The notes beneath the pieces were generated by a model that worked only from the letters and a program-made list of their open reading frames with translations, searched no databases and had not been told where the DNA came from. The translations under genes and the position numbers were made by a program. 64,000 nucleotides of DNA from Pseudomonas sp. ABC1 (GTDB lineage: Bacteria > Pseudomonadota > Gammaproteobacteria > Pseudomonadales > Pseudomonadaceae), in NCBI RefSeq assembly GCF_013395055.1, contig NZ_CP058349.1:372001-436000 (forward strand). The letters are read 5' to 3'. Positions 47,761 through 57,869 of the stretch are shown piece by piece. Within the stretch, counting starts at the first letter, position 1, and each line of letters starts with the position of its first letter.

Positions 47761-47789
47761 CTGTGAAACCCTGACCAAAGGACTCGCCA

Positions 47790-48602
47790 ATGTCGCGTCG
47801 AACTTCCCCGGTCATACCCGGCTTCGGGCTGACCCTGGGTTACACGATCACCTACCTGGCCCTGATCGTGCTGATCCCGCTGGGCGCCATGTTCGTCTAC
47901 TCCCTGCAACTCAGCCTGGACCAGTGGTGGAACCTGATCACCAGTCGCCAGGTACTGTTCTCCCTCAAGCTGTCCTTCGGCACCGCCCTGTTCGCGGCCC
48001 TGCTCAACGGCATCCTCGGCACCGTCATCGCCTGGGTGCTGGTGCGCTACACCTTCCCCGGCCGGCGCATCATCGATGCCATGGTCGACATGCCTTTCGC
48101 ACTGCCCACCGCAGTCGCCGGCATCGCCCTGACCGCGCTCTATGCCCCCAACGGCATGATCGGCTCGCTGTTCCCGTTCAAGATCGCCTACACCCCACTG
48201 GGCATCACCCTGGCGCTGGTGTTCGTGACGCTGCCGTTCGTGGTGCGCACCCTGCAACCGGTACTGGCCGACTTTCCGCGTGAAGTGGAAGAAGCTGCCG
48301 CCTGCCTGGGCGCCAAGCCTTTGCAGGTGTTCTGGCACGTCCTGCTGCCCAGCCTGCTGCCCGCCTGGATCACCGGCTTTGCCCTGGCGTTCGCGCGCGG
48401 CGTCGGCGAATACGGCTCGGTGGTGTTCATCGCCGGCAACATTCCGTTGAAGACGGAAATCCTGCCGCTGCTCATCGTCTCCAAGCTCGATCAGTACGAC
48501 TATCCCGGCGCCACCGGTATCGGCGTACTGATGCTGGTCGTCTCGTTCATCATGCTGCTGCTGATCAACCTGTTGCAGCGCCGCATCCAGCCCGCCATCT
48601 AG
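47790..48602 (+). CDS. cysT: Sulfate ABC transporter permease CysT
   Basis: A 270-residue inner-membrane permease with six predicted helices and the EAA loop (EVEEAAACLGAKPLQVFWHVLLP) that contacts the CysA ATPase. Preceded by an AAGG ribosome site and 16 bases before cysW. Confidence 0.96.
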   Translation: MSRRTSPVIPGFGLTLGYTITYLALIVLIPLGAMFVYSLQLSLDQWWNLITSRQVLFSLKLSFGTALFAALLNGILGTVIAWVLVRYTFPGRRIIDAMVDMPFALPTAVAGIALTALYAPNGMIGSLFPFKIAYTPLGITLALVFVTLPFVVRTLQPVLADFPREVEEAAACLGAKPLQVFWHVLLPSLLPAWITGFALAFARGVGEYGSVVFIAGNIPLKTEILPLLIVSKLDQYDYPGATGIGVLMLVVSFIMLLLINLLQRRIQPAI

Positions 48603-48618
48603 AGCCGAGGAGACAAGC

Positions 48619-49485
48619 ATGAGTCTTGCAACATTGCGCAAGGACACCACGCGCGCCGGCGCCCAGCGCTCGCCAGCGGCCATCGCGCTGATCGCCCTGG
48701 CCTGGCTGGTTTTCGCGGTCATCCTGCTGCTGCCGCTGTACATCGTCGTCACCCAGGGCCTGCAACGCGGGCTGGACTTCTTCTGGGAGGCCATCACCGA
48801 ACCGGACGCCATCTCGGCGCTGAAACTGACGCTGCTGGCCACCGCCATCTCGGTCCCGCTCAACCTGGTGTTCGGTGTGGCCGCGGCCTGGGCCGTGACC
48901 AAGTTCGAGTTCCGCGGCAAGAGCCTGCTGATCACCCTGATCGACATGCCCTTCTCGGTTTCGCCAGTGGTCGCCGGCCTGATCTACGTGCTGCTGTTCG
49001 GCGCCCAGAGCAAACTGGCGCCATTCCTCGACACGCACAACCTGCAGATCGTCTATGCCGTACCGGGCATCGTACTGGCGACCATCTTCGTCACCTTTCC
49101 CTTCGTCGCCCGGGAGCTGATCCCGCTGATGGAAGAACAAGGCACCCAGGAAGAGGAAGCCGCCCGCCTGCTCGGCGCCAATGGCTGGCAAATGTTCTGG
49201 CATGTCACCCTGCCCAACGTAAAATGGGCGCTGGTTTACGGCGTGGTGCTCTGTACCGCCCGTGCGATGGGCGAATTCGGTGCGGTATCGGTGGTTTCCG
49301 GACACATTCGCGGCTACACCAACACCTTGCCGCTGCACATCGAAATCCTCTACAACGAGTACAACATCGTCGCTGCATTCAGCGTGGCTATCCTGCTGCT
49401 CATCATGGCCCTGGTCGTGTTGCTGCTTCGCCAATGGAGCGAAGCGCGTCTGAGCCGGGCGCTCAAGGCCAACAAAGACGACTGA
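48619..49485 (+). CDS. cysW: Sulfate ABC transporter permease CysW
   Basis: A 288-residue partner permease with the EAA loop TQEEEAARLLGANGWQMFWH and six helices; the order cysT-cysW-cysA is standard. GAGGAG precedes the ATG. Confidence 0.96.
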   Translation: MSLATLRKDTTRAGAQRSPAAIALIALAWLVFAVILLLPLYIVVTQGLQRGLDFFWEAITEPDAISALKLTLLATAISVPLNLVFGVAAAWAVTKFEFRGKSLLITLIDMPFSVSPVVAGLIYVLLFGAQSKLAPFLDTHNLQIVYAVPGIVLATIFVTFPFVARELIPLMEEQGTQEEEAARLLGANGWQMFWHVTLPNVKWALVYGVVLCTARAMGEFGAVSVVSGHIRGYTNTLPLHIEILYNEYNIVAAFSVAILLLIMALVVLLLRQWSEARLSRALKANKDD

Positions 49486-49531
49486 GCCCCTAATAGCCAT
49501 ACAGACCAGGTTTTTCGAGAGTACGACGTCC

Positions 49532-50530
49532 ATGAGTATCGAAGTCAAAGGTATCAACAAGCAGTTCGGCAATTTCAAGGCGCTGAACGATATCAACCTG
49601 AACATCCAGAGCGGCGAGCTGGTCGCCCTGCTCGGCCCATCCGGTTGCGGCAAGACCACCCTGCTGCGCATCATCGCTGGCCTCGAGCAGCCCGACACCG
49701 GCAGCATCGTCTTCCACGGCGAAGACGTCTCCGAGCATGACGTGCGCGATCGCAAGGTCGGCTTCGTGTTCCAGCACTACGCGCTGTTCCGCCACATGAC
49801 CGTGTTCGACAACGTCGCCTTCGGCCTGCGCATGAAGCCCAAGGGCGAGCGCCCGAACGAAACCACGATCAAGAAGAAAGTCCACGACCTGCTCGACCTG
49901 GTGCAACTGGACTGGCTGGCCGACCGCTACCCGGAGCAACTCTCCGGTGGCCAGCGCCAGCGCATCGCCCTGGCCCGCGCCCTGGCGGTGGAGCCCAAGG
50001 TACTGCTGCTCGACGAACCCTTCGGTGCCCTCGACGCCAAGGTGCGCAAGGAGCTGCGCCGCTGGCTGGCACGCCTGCATGAAGAAGTGCACCTGACCAG
50101 CGTGTTCGTCACCCATGACCAGGAAGAAGCCATGGAAGTCGCCGACCGTATCGTGGTGATGAACAAGGGTGTGGTCGAGCAGATCGGCTCGCCGGGCGAG
50201 GTCTACGACAAGCCGGCCAGCGACTTCGTCTATCACTTCCTCGGCGATGCCAACGAACTGAAGACCGAGGAAGGCCAGCAACTGCTCTTCCGCCCCCATG
50301 AAGTGTCGCTGTCGCGCCTGCAACTGAGCGGCTACCTGGCCGGCGAAGTGCGCGATATCCGCCCACTGGGGGCGATCACCCGGGTCACCCTGAAGGTGCC
50401 GGCGCATGAGCAACTGATCGAAGCCGAAGTGGCCAAGGATCACCAGAGCCTCGATGGCCTGGTGCGTGGCGAGACGCTGTACATCAAGCCGAACGCCAAC
50501 GTCATCAGCGCCGCCGGGCAGCCTGCCTGA
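49532..50530 (+). CDS. cysA: Sulfate/thiosulfate ABC transporter ATPase CysA
   Basis: 332 residues. Walker A GPSGCGKTT (39-47), Q-loop, ABC signature LSGGQRQRIALARAL, Walker B VLLLDEPFGALDA and the switch His (VFVTHDQEEAM), then the C-terminal TOBE-like domain (LLFRPHEVSLSRLQ). Energises sulfate import; the last gene of the operon, followed by a strong hairpin. Confidence 0.96.
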   Translation: MSIEVKGINKQFGNFKALNDINLNIQSGELVALLGPSGCGKTTLLRIIAGLEQPDTGSIVFHGEDVSEHDVRDRKVGFVFQHYALFRHMTVFDNVAFGLRMKPKGERPNETTIKKKVHDLLDLVQLDWLADRYPEQLSGGQRQRIALARALAVEPKVLLLDEPFGALDAKVRKELRRWLARLHEEVHLTSVFVTHDQEEAMEVADRIVVMNKGVVEQIGSPGEVYDKPASDFVYHFLGDANELKTEEGQQLLFRPHEVSLSRLQLSGYLAGEVRDIRPLGAITRVTLKVPAHEQLIEAEVAKDHQSLDGLVRGETLYIKPNANVISAAGQPA

Positions 50531-50535
50531 GCCCC

Positions 50536-50564
50536 CAGGCGTGGCCCTCCCAGGGCCACGCCTG
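50536..50564 (+). terminator. Hairpin after cysA
   Basis: CAGGCGTGGCCCT / AGGGCCACGCCTG, a perfect 13-bp GC-rich stem with a CCC loop five bases after the cysA stop. No T tract; likely transcript end or 3' protection. Confidence 0.7.
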
Positions 50565-50788
50565 CCAACCACCCTGCCCTGACTACGATCCCGTAGCCTG
50601 GGCCGAGCGCAGCGATACCCAGGGCATTGCAGACAATGCCCACGCCCTTCCGGCAGGAAAAACAACGGTTATCCCAAGGCAATGGAAACCATCCCGGCAA
50701 AGCCCTCGCCTCCCTGATTTCTGCACTACTTTCTGCCCTGCGTGAAGCGGCGTAGACTGCCCGGCCTTTCTTGTTCCGGACACCAGCA

Positions 50789-52186
50789 ATGCCCAGCGGC
50801 TCCAGACTCGGGCGCATTCGCAACGAATTGCGCGCCCTGTTCGCCATCGCCATTCCCATGATGATCGCCCAGCTCGCGACCACCGCCATGGGCTTCGTCG
50901 ACACCATCATGTCCGGGCGAGTCAACGCCCATGAACTGGCTGCCGTGGCACTGGGCAACTCGGTCTGGGTACCGATGCTGCTGATGATGAACGGCATCAT
51001 CCTCGCCACCACCGCCACCGTCGCGCAGTACTTCGGCGCCCGGCAGAACGACCGCATCGGCCCACTGGTGCGTCAGTCGCTGTGGATGGGCTTCGGCATC
51101 GGCCTGCTCTGCACGCTGATCATGTGGAATGCCCATCCCCTGCTGCGTGTCATGGGCGTGCAACCTGACCTGATCGACACCAGCATGAGCTACCTGCGCG
51201 CGGTCGCCTGCGGCTTCCCCGCCATGGGCCTCTACCAGGTCCTGCGCAGCTACAGCGATGGCCTCGGGTATTCACGGCCAAGCATGGTGATCGGCATTCT
51301 CGGCCTGCTGCTGAACATCCCGCTGAACTACATCTTCATCTACGGCAAGCTCGGAATGCCGGCGCTCGGCGCCGTCGGCTGCGGCTGGACCACCGCGCTG
51401 GTGATGTGCTCGATGCTGGCGGGCATGCTGTTCTGGGTGCGCCGCTCCGGGTACTATGCCGAATCAGGCCTGTTCACTCGCTTCGAATGGCCGCGCTGGG
51501 CACAGCTTGCGCCGTTGCTGGCACTGGGCACGCCCATCGGTATCGCGGTATTCGCCGAAGTGAGTATCTTCTCGGTGATCGCCCTGCTGATCGGCAGGTT
51601 GGGTGAAACCGTCATCTCCGGGCACCAGATATCCCTGAGCTTCACCTCGCTGATCTTCATGATCCCACTGTCGCTGGGCATGGCCATCACGGTGCGCGTG
51701 GGCCAGTCGCTCGGCCGTGGCGCACCACACGATGCGCGCTTCATCGCGGGCCTGGGCATCGTCACCAGCCTAGTCTACGCCTGCTTCTCCGCCACCGGCA
51801 TGCTGCTGTTCAGCGAACCGATCGCGCGTATCTACAGCACCGACCCGGCGGTAATCGCCATCGCTTCGGGACTGTTCCTGTATGCCGCGCTGTTCCAGTT
51901 CTCGGATGTCGTACAGGTAACGGCCGCCGGTGCCCTGCGCGGTTATCAGGACACACGCATGACCATGATCTTCACCCTGTTCGCCTACTGGCTGATCGGC
52001 CTGCCGATCGGCTACGTGCTGGGCCTGACCGACTGGTTCGGCCCGGCCAGCGGGCCGGCGGGCTTGTGGCAGGGCCTGATCGCCGGCCTGAGCTGTGCAG
52101 CCGTGCTGCTGGGGCTGCGCCTGCGCTACAGCGCGCGCAAGGCCATCCGCCGGCTCAGGTCTCCAGCGCCAGCAATACCGCACTGA
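50789..52186 (+). CDS. MATE-family multidrug efflux transporter (NorM/PmpM type)
   Basis: 465 residues with 12 predicted transmembrane helices and MATE segments FVDTIMSGRVNAHELAAVALG, AVACGFPAMGLYQVLRSYSDG and QISLSFTSLIFMIPLSLGMA. It exports cationic drugs or dyes by H+ or Na+ antiport. The ATG at 50789 is used; a TTG 18 bases upstream is in frame but less likely. Its 3' end overlaps the convergent permease by 32 bases. Confidence 0.92.
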   Translation: MPSGSRLGRIRNELRALFAIAIPMMIAQLATTAMGFVDTIMSGRVNAHELAAVALGNSVWVPMLLMMNGIILATTATVAQYFGARQNDRIGPLVRQSLWMGFGIGLLCTLIMWNAHPLLRVMGVQPDLIDTSMSYLRAVACGFPAMGLYQVLRSYSDGLGYSRPSMVIGILGLLLNIPLNYIFIYGKLGMPALGAVGCGWTTALVMCSMLAGMLFWVRRSGYYAESGLFTRFEWPRWAQLAPLLALGTPIGIAVFAEVSIFSVIALLIGRLGETVISGHQISLSFTSLIFMIPLSLGMAITVRVGQSLGRGAPHDARFIAGLGIVTSLVYACFSATGMLLFSEPIARIYSTDPAVIAIASGLFLYAALFQFSDVVQVTAAGALRGYQDTRMTMIFTLFAYWLIGLPIGYVLGLTDWFGPASGPAGLWQGLIAGLSCAAVLLGLRLRYSARKAIRRLRSPAPAIPH

Positions 52187-52910
52187 CCACCAGGAAACCG
52201 CTGAACAGCACCCGCAGCAGCGACTCCGGCAGCGAATGCGCCAGGCGCACGCCAAGGCTGATACTCAGCAATCCGCCCACCGCCAGCGGCAGCCCCAGCA
52301 GCCAGTTGACCTGGTCATGCAGGGCATAGGTGACCAGCGTGACGCTGGTGCTGGGGATCGCCAGGGCCAGCGACAGGCCCTGCGCGACCACCTGGCTGGC
52401 GCCGAAGATACTGGTCAGCACGGGCGTCGCCAGAACCGCACCGCCAACGCCGAACAGTCCCCCCAGCGCACCCGCCCATGCACCCAGCAGGCTCAGCCAG
52501 GGCCAGCCGTATTTCAGCTCGCCACTGCCCGCCGCGCTACGCAGCAAGGCCCGCAATGCGCTGTACAACGCCAGGACCAACAAGAACACGATAAATGCCC
52601 AGCGCATCTGCCCGGCATCCAGGGACAGCGCGTAATAAGCGCCGACGATGGCGAAGCAGAAACTGGTGACCGCCAGGGCCGCGGCCTGGCGCAGGTCGAT
52701 ACGGTTGCGCTGGTGATAACGCCAGACCGCCAGCAATACATTGGGCACCACCATCACCAGGGCCGTGCCCTGTGCCAATTGCTGGTCCAGACCGAACAAC
52801 ACGCCCAGCACGGGAATCGCGATCAGGCCACCGCCGATCCCGAACAGACCGCCCAGGGTTCCCAGGGCCAGGCCCAGCAACAGGTTCAACGCGATATCGA
52901 GCACAGCCAT
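52155..52910 (-). CDS. TauE/SafE-family sulfite/organosulfonate-type permease
   Basis: 251 residues, eight predicted helices with the duplicated motif GTLGGLFGIGGGLIAIPVL and GALGGLFGVGGAVLATPVL, diagnostic of the TauE/SafE family. The substrate is often an oxidised sulfur anion or sulfonate but is not determined. AGGGG lies seven bases upstream of the ATG. It diverges from a LysR regulator, 109 bp away, which may control it. Confidence 0.88.
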   Translation of the reverse strand: MAVLDIALNLLLGLALGTLGGLFGIGGGLIAIPVLGVLFGLDQQLAQGTALVMVVPNVLLAVWRYHQRNRIDLRQAAALAVTSFCFAIVGAYYALSLDAGQMRWAFIVFLLVLALYSALRALLRSAAGSGELKYGWPWLSLLGAWAGALGGLFGVGGAVLATPVLTSIFGASQVVAQGLSLALAIPSTSVTLVTYALHDQVNWLLGLPLAVGGLLSISLGVRLAHSLPESLLRVLFSGFLVVSAVLLALET

Positions 52911-53019
52911 GATCAGCCCCTGGAAGGAAAGGCCGCCATCCTACCCACGGGGCGCTGGCGTGCCTATGGCATAAGCGAGCAAAATGGCTGTGCATGAAAC
53001 GCACAAGAGAACCTCCACC

Positions 53020-53979
53020 ATGCAACCAGACCGACTGGCCAGCCAGCTCCAGCTGTTTCTCGACATACTCGACCACGGCAGCTTTTCAGCCACGGCCCGG
53101 CTGCATGCCCTGACGCCCTCGGCTGTGGCTCGTCGTATGGACGCCCTGGAGCAATCCCTCGGTTATCGCCTGTTCAACCGCACGACCCACGTCGTCAAAC
53201 CGACGAGCGCGGCCCAGGCCTTCGCCATCCGGGCCAGGCGCATCATCCACGAACTCAACCTGGCGCGGATGGAAAGCGGTCAACTGGACGATGCGCCCCA
53301 GGGCAACATCCGTATCGATGCCCCGGCGCCGTTCGGACGCCGGCACCTGGCACCGGCGCTCGCCGAATTCCTCACGCTCTATCCGCAGGTGGATATCCAG
53401 CTGCAATTGATCGACAGCTTCATCGACCTGCAAGGCGAACACCTGGGGCAAGTCGACCTGGTGCTGCGCATCGGGCCGCTGGCAGACACGCGCCTGGTGG
53501 CGACACCGCTCGCGCCCATGATCCGGGTCGTGTGCGCCAGCCCCGCCTACCTCGAACGCCGTGGCCTCCCCGAAACACCGGATGACCTGTGCCAGCACGA
53601 CGGTATCGACTGGGACACCCTCGCACCACCGCAGGCCTGGCGCTTCGAACGCGCGGGCAAGACCTACACCTCCCGCCCCGGACGCATGCGCCTGCAGGCC
53701 AACAATGCCGAAGCCCTGCTCTGCGGCGCCCTCGCCGGGCTGGGTATCGCCCACCTGCCGACCTGGCTGATCAGCGAACACCTGCTGCGCGGTGAACTGC
53801 TGCCACTGTTCTGCCAGGACGGGCTGCCCGCCACCGAGGCCAGCGGCGTCTACGCCCTGCGCCTGACCCGCGAAGCCAACGCACGCAGCCATCTGCTGCT
53901 GAATTTCCTGAAGAACCGCTTCGGCCCCGTGCCGCCCTGGGATAGGTCGCTGCGCGAGCGTTTCCCGACACGAGGCTGA
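53020..53979 (+). CDS. LysR-family transcriptional regulator
   Basis: 319 residues. N-terminal winged helix (FLDILDHGSFSATARLHALTPSAVARRMDALE) and a periplasmic-binding-like effector domain (IRIDAPAPFGRRHLAPALAEF, GLGIAHLPTWLI) of the CrgA/AphB-type subgroup. Chosen start MQPDRLASQ with AAGAGAA upstream; an ATG 36 bases earlier is possible. Target probably the divergent permease gene. Confidence 0.88.
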   Translation: MQPDRLASQLQLFLDILDHGSFSATARLHALTPSAVARRMDALEQSLGYRLFNRTTHVVKPTSAAQAFAIRARRIIHELNLARMESGQLDDAPQGNIRIDAPAPFGRRHLAPALAEFLTLYPQVDIQLQLIDSFIDLQGEHLGQVDLVLRIGPLADTRLVATPLAPMIRVVCASPAYLERRGLPETPDDLCQHDGIDWDTLAPPQAWRFERAGKTYTSRPGRMRLQANNAEALLCGALAGLGIAHLPTWLISEHLLRGELLPLFCQDGLPATEASGVYALRLTREANARSHLLLNFLKNRFGPVPPWDRSLRERFPTRG

Positions 53980-54027
53980 ACCCTGCGGGCTGGTAAGATG
54001 CGCGCGGAATACCACCTGGCCCCGATC

Positions 54028-54732
54028 ATGTCCTACTCCGTTTCCCCCATCGGCTTCATGCGCTCCTGCTTCCGGGAGAAATTCGCCATCCCGCGCCAGC
54101 CGCAACTCGCCCCGGCCGCACGCGGAACGCTGGAACTCATTCCCCCTTACGACCAGCCACAAGCCCTGCAGGGGCTGGAAGAGGTCAGTCACGTCTGGCT
54201 GCTGTTCCTGTTCCACCAGGCACTCGAAGAGCAACCGCGCCTGCGCGTCAGGCCACCGCGCCTGGGGGGCAACCGGATGCTCGGGGTCTTCGCCAGCCGG
54301 GCGACGCACCGTCCCAACGGCATCGGGCAATCGGTGGTGCGGCTGGAGGCAGTGGAAGCGGGACGCCTGCACCTGTCCGGCATCGACCTGCTGGACGGCA
54401 CCCCCGTGCTGGACATCAAGCCCTACGTGCCCTACGCGGACGCCCTGCCCGACGCACGCAACACCATCGCCAGCCAGGCGCCGGAATGCATCGAGGTGCA
54501 ATGGGCGCCCGGCATCCTGCAACGCGCCCAGGCCGAAAGCCTGCGACTCGGCCAGCCCTTCACCGAACTGGTGGAGCAATGCCTGGCCCAGGACCCGCGC
54601 CCGGCCTACCAGCACCCCGATCCAGAACGGCGCTATGGCACGTTGTTCTGGGATGTGTCCGTGCGCTGGCATTACCCCAGCCCGGACCGGATCTGCGTGA
54701 TCGAGATCGAGCGGCAAACTGCGAACCCGTGA
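54028..54732 (+). CDS. trmO: tRNA N6-methyltransferase TrmO (TsaA-like)
   Basis: 234 residues with the TsaA/UPF0066 beta-barrel: SPIGFMRSCFREKFAIPRQP, HVWLLFLFHQ, GVFASRATHRPNGIGQSVVRL and DIKPYVPYADAL. TrmO methylates t6A37 of tRNA-Thr using SAM. The C-terminal extension matches gammaproteobacterial TrmO. No strong ribosome site before the ATG. Confidence 0.92.
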   Translation: MSYSVSPIGFMRSCFREKFAIPRQPQLAPAARGTLELIPPYDQPQALQGLEEVSHVWLLFLFHQALEEQPRLRVRPPRLGGNRMLGVFASRATHRPNGIGQSVVRLEAVEAGRLHLSGIDLLDGTPVLDIKPYVPYADALPDARNTIASQAPECIEVQWAPGILQRAQAESLRLGQPFTELVEQCLAQDPRPAYQHPDPERRYGTLFWDVSVRWHYPSPDRICVIEIERQTANP

Positions 54733-54892
54733 TGGCGGAGCATCACTTGGGCAACACTACACAGAGCTGTGCGTACGGGCTCGAGAGACTGTTACCTCTA
54801 CCGGCCAATCTCACGATGTGAACGGTTGCAACCGGATTGGCAATTTTGTATCTGGTCTATCGAGTGCACCGCGTGACCTTGGGTGCAGCGCC

Positions 54893-55190
54893 TCTGTGCG
54901 AATGCCAGGTGGCGGGACGGGGCACGCATGAATACATCCCTATAGCTCTACGCCGCCATCCTTGGCGGCGAAGGCCCCGTCCCGCCACCTGGCACCCGCA
55001 CAGCCATCTTTGGTGGTGACTGTAGGAAGAAATGTGTCGGTCATAAGCCTGCGCACCTGGGCACCCGCCTGCGCGGGAGCGACGGGTATCGGTGTTTTTT
55101 CCTATGGCCACTTCGGGATTGCAACACCGCGACCATCAAGGCAATGCAATTGCTTTTATGCTCAAGAGGCCACTCACTTGCCAATCCGGT
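54893..55190 (+). repeat. Dispersed intergenic repeat, copy B (with long hairpin)
   Basis: The 510-bp gap after trmO holds this repeat and no gene. Perfect 21-bp inverted arms at 54903-54923 (TGCCAGGTGGCGG...) and 54974-54994 enclose a second hairpin CGCCGCCA..TGGCGGCG, then a CCCGC-CTGC-GCGGG hairpin near 55062. Most of the sequence is shared with copy A at 15777-16180, in the same orientation, without copy A's internal insertion. Confidence 0.85.
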
Positions 55191-55242
55191 CGCAATCTTT
55201 TGTATAGCGCGATTGCCCTGATCACCTCCGCTCGCTATCGGC

Positions 55243-57774
55243 TCACTTCGCCGGAGTCAGCAGCAAGCGCTTACTGCCGTAGACCTTGTCGATGTTCTCC
55301 GACTTGAATGGGAAGCTCATGTACTGGGCCCGACGCCAGGCTTCGATGCCGTCGCCATAGTGCGGGCTGGCCGGGTTGCCCGATTGCCCGCTGCTGTTCA
55401 GGCCGATCAGGGGCTCGTCGCGGTTGAAGTCGACCACGATGCGCATGGCCGGAATCAGCCAGGTATCGAAGTCCTGCCCCCAGTGATAGGCCGAGACATT
55501 CAGCGTGCTATGGTCCCCGCCCGCCTGGTAGGGGCCACGGTCGAGATAACCGCGAATGGCATTGATGCGGGCACGCTGGGCCGCCGGCATATGCGGTGCG
55601 AGCTGCGAGGCATCGCTGGCCCATACATAAGTGTGCGAACGCCCCCAGCGCCAGGCCTTGCGGTCACTGCCCTGCTCACGCTCCAGCAGGCCGACTGCAG
55701 CGGCCAGGCTGCGGGCGAGAATCGCCGGTTTGTCTTCCTTGCCAGAGGTACTGCGATCATCCCAGAACGGGCTGTCTTCGCGCCCCAGCAGGTGATCGGC
55801 CTGGGCCGAGTAGGACAGGTCGGCCATACGCACGAAAGCCTGCCAGGCCTCGCCGTCCTCCGGACCCAGTTCATCGAGGAATGTCTGCCGGGCGCTCTCG
55901 TGCATGAAGGCACTGTAGAGCGCCGCATCGGCGGAGTCCGCCGCCAGCCGGCCATCGAAAGCCAGCAAGCGCGACAGGGCTTCCCGGGCCTTCGCGCGCT
56001 GCTCCGCGGGCAAGGCATCGATGGCCTGGCGCAACGGTAGCTGCATGCCCGGAGCCTCGAACATCGCCTTGAGCTTGGCGGCGAAGACCGTGGTCTGGTC
56101 GTACTGCATGCCGATCACACTGCGGGTGTCATGCCCGCCCCGGCTGGCCAGTTCCGCCAGGCGCTCGTAGCGCTCCGGGTAGTGCCAGGAGCTGGACAAC
56201 TGCACGCCGTAGCCACGGTTGACCGTGCGCTGGTTGGCCGTGCCGAGCCAGCCCTGGGCCGGGTCCTGATCGTAGGGGTGCAGCATAGGGTCGGTGTAGC
56301 CATCCCAGCCATAACGCGCATCCCAGGCGGGCGACGGCAACAGGCCAAGGCCTTCCTTGCGGTTAGGGTAACGCCCGGTCACCTGCCAGCCGACGCTGCG
56401 CTCATCGGCGAACACCAGGTTGAGGGCCATGGCACGGATATCGCGCACCACCTCGAAGGCCTGGTCGACGGAGCCGGCACGGGACAGGTCGAAGAACGCA
56501 TCGAGGCTGCGGTCGTCGTCGAGCGAAGCGGTTTTCAGCGCCAGGCCATAGCCGGTCTCGACGCGCAGGGGCTGCAAGGGATGCTTGCGCTCCCCCAGCA
56601 CACTGTTGAGCAGCGGGCCGTTGCGCGTCTCGTGGATGACTTCGCGGACCGGGCGCTGGCCTTTGATGATAAACGTCTCCTGGCGCTGCCGGGCAGGCTG
56701 CCACTGTCCATCGGCCAGGTACTGCAACTGCCCGCCCTGCTGACGCAGACGCTCGACGAAGACGTCCTGGGTGTCACCCATGACCATCGTCATGCCCCAG
56801 CCGATCTTGCCATTGAAGCCGGCAACCACGGCCGGAATACCCGCGACCGAAACACCTGCCGCCTGGAATTTCGGCGTGCGTATCTGCACGAAATTCCAGT
56901 AGGAAGGCATCGCCAGCGGCAGATGGGTGTCATTGGCCATGATCGTGCGTCCGCCACGGGTCTGGCGTCCGGACAGCGCCCAGTTGTTGGAAGCGGCCAC
57001 CCCCACCATGTTCAGGCGGGCCAGGTCGGCCACGGTGCGGTCGACCTCAACCAGGCCGGCGACGGCCCCCTTGCGCGAAAGGAAATCCAGCTTCTGCGCT
57101 TCATCGAAGGGCAATGGTTCATCCGGGTAGATCGGCAGCAACCAGGCCAGCTTCTCGTGGCCGACCTTCTGCGCCAGTACCAGGGCGGCGATTTCTTCCT
57201 GCAGGTTGGTCGACAGGCTGAAGTTCAGCAGGCTGAAAATCAGTGCGGAGTCCTCGGGCTTCCAGTACTCGGGTTGATAGCCAGAAGCGTCCAGGTCCAT
57301 CGGCAATTTGTCCCGGTGCCGGTACAGGTAGGCGTTGACGCCCCGTGCATAAACCTCGAAAAAGCGCTTCATGCGCTCCGACGAATTTCGGTACAGCACG
57401 TCGGCGTCCTTGCGCAGGTTGACCGCACGCATGAAGCGGTCGATATCCAGCGCCCCCTCGCCCACCATCTCCGACAGCCGGCCCTGGGCCATCAGGCGCA
57501 TGCCGACCATCTGGCTCAGGCGATCCGTGGCATGGACATAACCCAAGGCGAACAGCGCATCGTGGAACGACGACGTCTCGATCAGCGGCATACCCAAGGG
57601 ATTGCGCCGTATGCTGACGTTGCCCCCCAGCCCCTTCAATGGCTGGACACCCTGGGCCGGCGGCAGGCTCGCACGGTAGCGCTGGTCCAGGTACGACTGG
57701 CAACCCGCCAGCCCCGCCAGCATCAATGTCGCGCCAAGCGCTATACGAACCAGGGTATGAGCACGAACAGACAT
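55243..57774 (-). CDS. quiP: Penicillin/AHL acylase family lipoprotein (QuiP-like)
   Basis: 843 residues of the Ntn-hydrolase penicillin-acylase family. Signal peptide with lipobox LAGC (Cys25) marks a lipoprotein. Autocleavage and the N-terminal nucleophile are expected at A261/S262 in GVAASNNWALSG; the alpha-chain segment YVHATDRLSQMVGMRLMAQG and beta-chain HLPLAMPSYWNF and PGGDHST-like YQAGGDHSTLN segments follow. Length resembles P. aeruginosa QuiP (847 aa), a quorum-signal acylase. Substrate (acyl-homoserine lactone or another amide) is inference. AAGGAA precedes the ATG. Confidence 0.88.
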   Translation of the reverse strand: MSVRAHTLVRIALGATLMLAGLAGCQSYLDQRYRASLPPAQGVQPLKGLGGNVSIRRNPLGMPLIETSSFHDALFALGYVHATDRLSQMVGMRLMAQGRLSEMVGEGALDIDRFMRAVNLRKDADVLYRNSSERMKRFFEVYARGVNAYLYRHRDKLPMDLDASGYQPEYWKPEDSALIFSLLNFSLSTNLQEEIAALVLAQKVGHEKLAWLLPIYPDEPLPFDEAQKLDFLSRKGAVAGLVEVDRTVADLARLNMVGVAASNNWALSGRQTRGGRTIMANDTHLPLAMPSYWNFVQIRTPKFQAAGVSVAGIPAVVAGFNGKIGWGMTMVMGDTQDVFVERLRQQGGQLQYLADGQWQPARQRQETFIIKGQRPVREVIHETRNGPLLNSVLGERKHPLQPLRVETGYGLALKTASLDDDRSLDAFFDLSRAGSVDQAFEVVRDIRAMALNLVFADERSVGWQVTGRYPNRKEGLGLLPSPAWDARYGWDGYTDPMLHPYDQDPAQGWLGTANQRTVNRGYGVQLSSSWHYPERYERLAELASRGGHDTRSVIGMQYDQTTVFAAKLKAMFEAPGMQLPLRQAIDALPAEQRAKAREALSRLLAFDGRLAADSADAALYSAFMHESARQTFLDELGPEDGEAWQAFVRMADLSYSAQADHLLGREDSPFWDDRSTSGKEDKPAILARSLAAAVGLLEREQGSDRKAWRWGRSHTYVWASDASQLAPHMPAAQRARINAIRGYLDRGPYQAGGDHSTLNVSAYHWGQDFDTWLIPAMRIVVDFNRDEPLIGLNSSGQSGNPASPHYGDGIEAWRRAQYMSFPFKSENIDKVYGSKRLLLTPAK

Positions 57775-57869
57775 CGGTAATTCCTTCGCTATGAAGCAAA
57801 AAGTCCATCCACGGAGTGCGCCATGCGCGCCCTACGGTCGCCTTGACCCGTGAGACGTTGAACAGGGTT

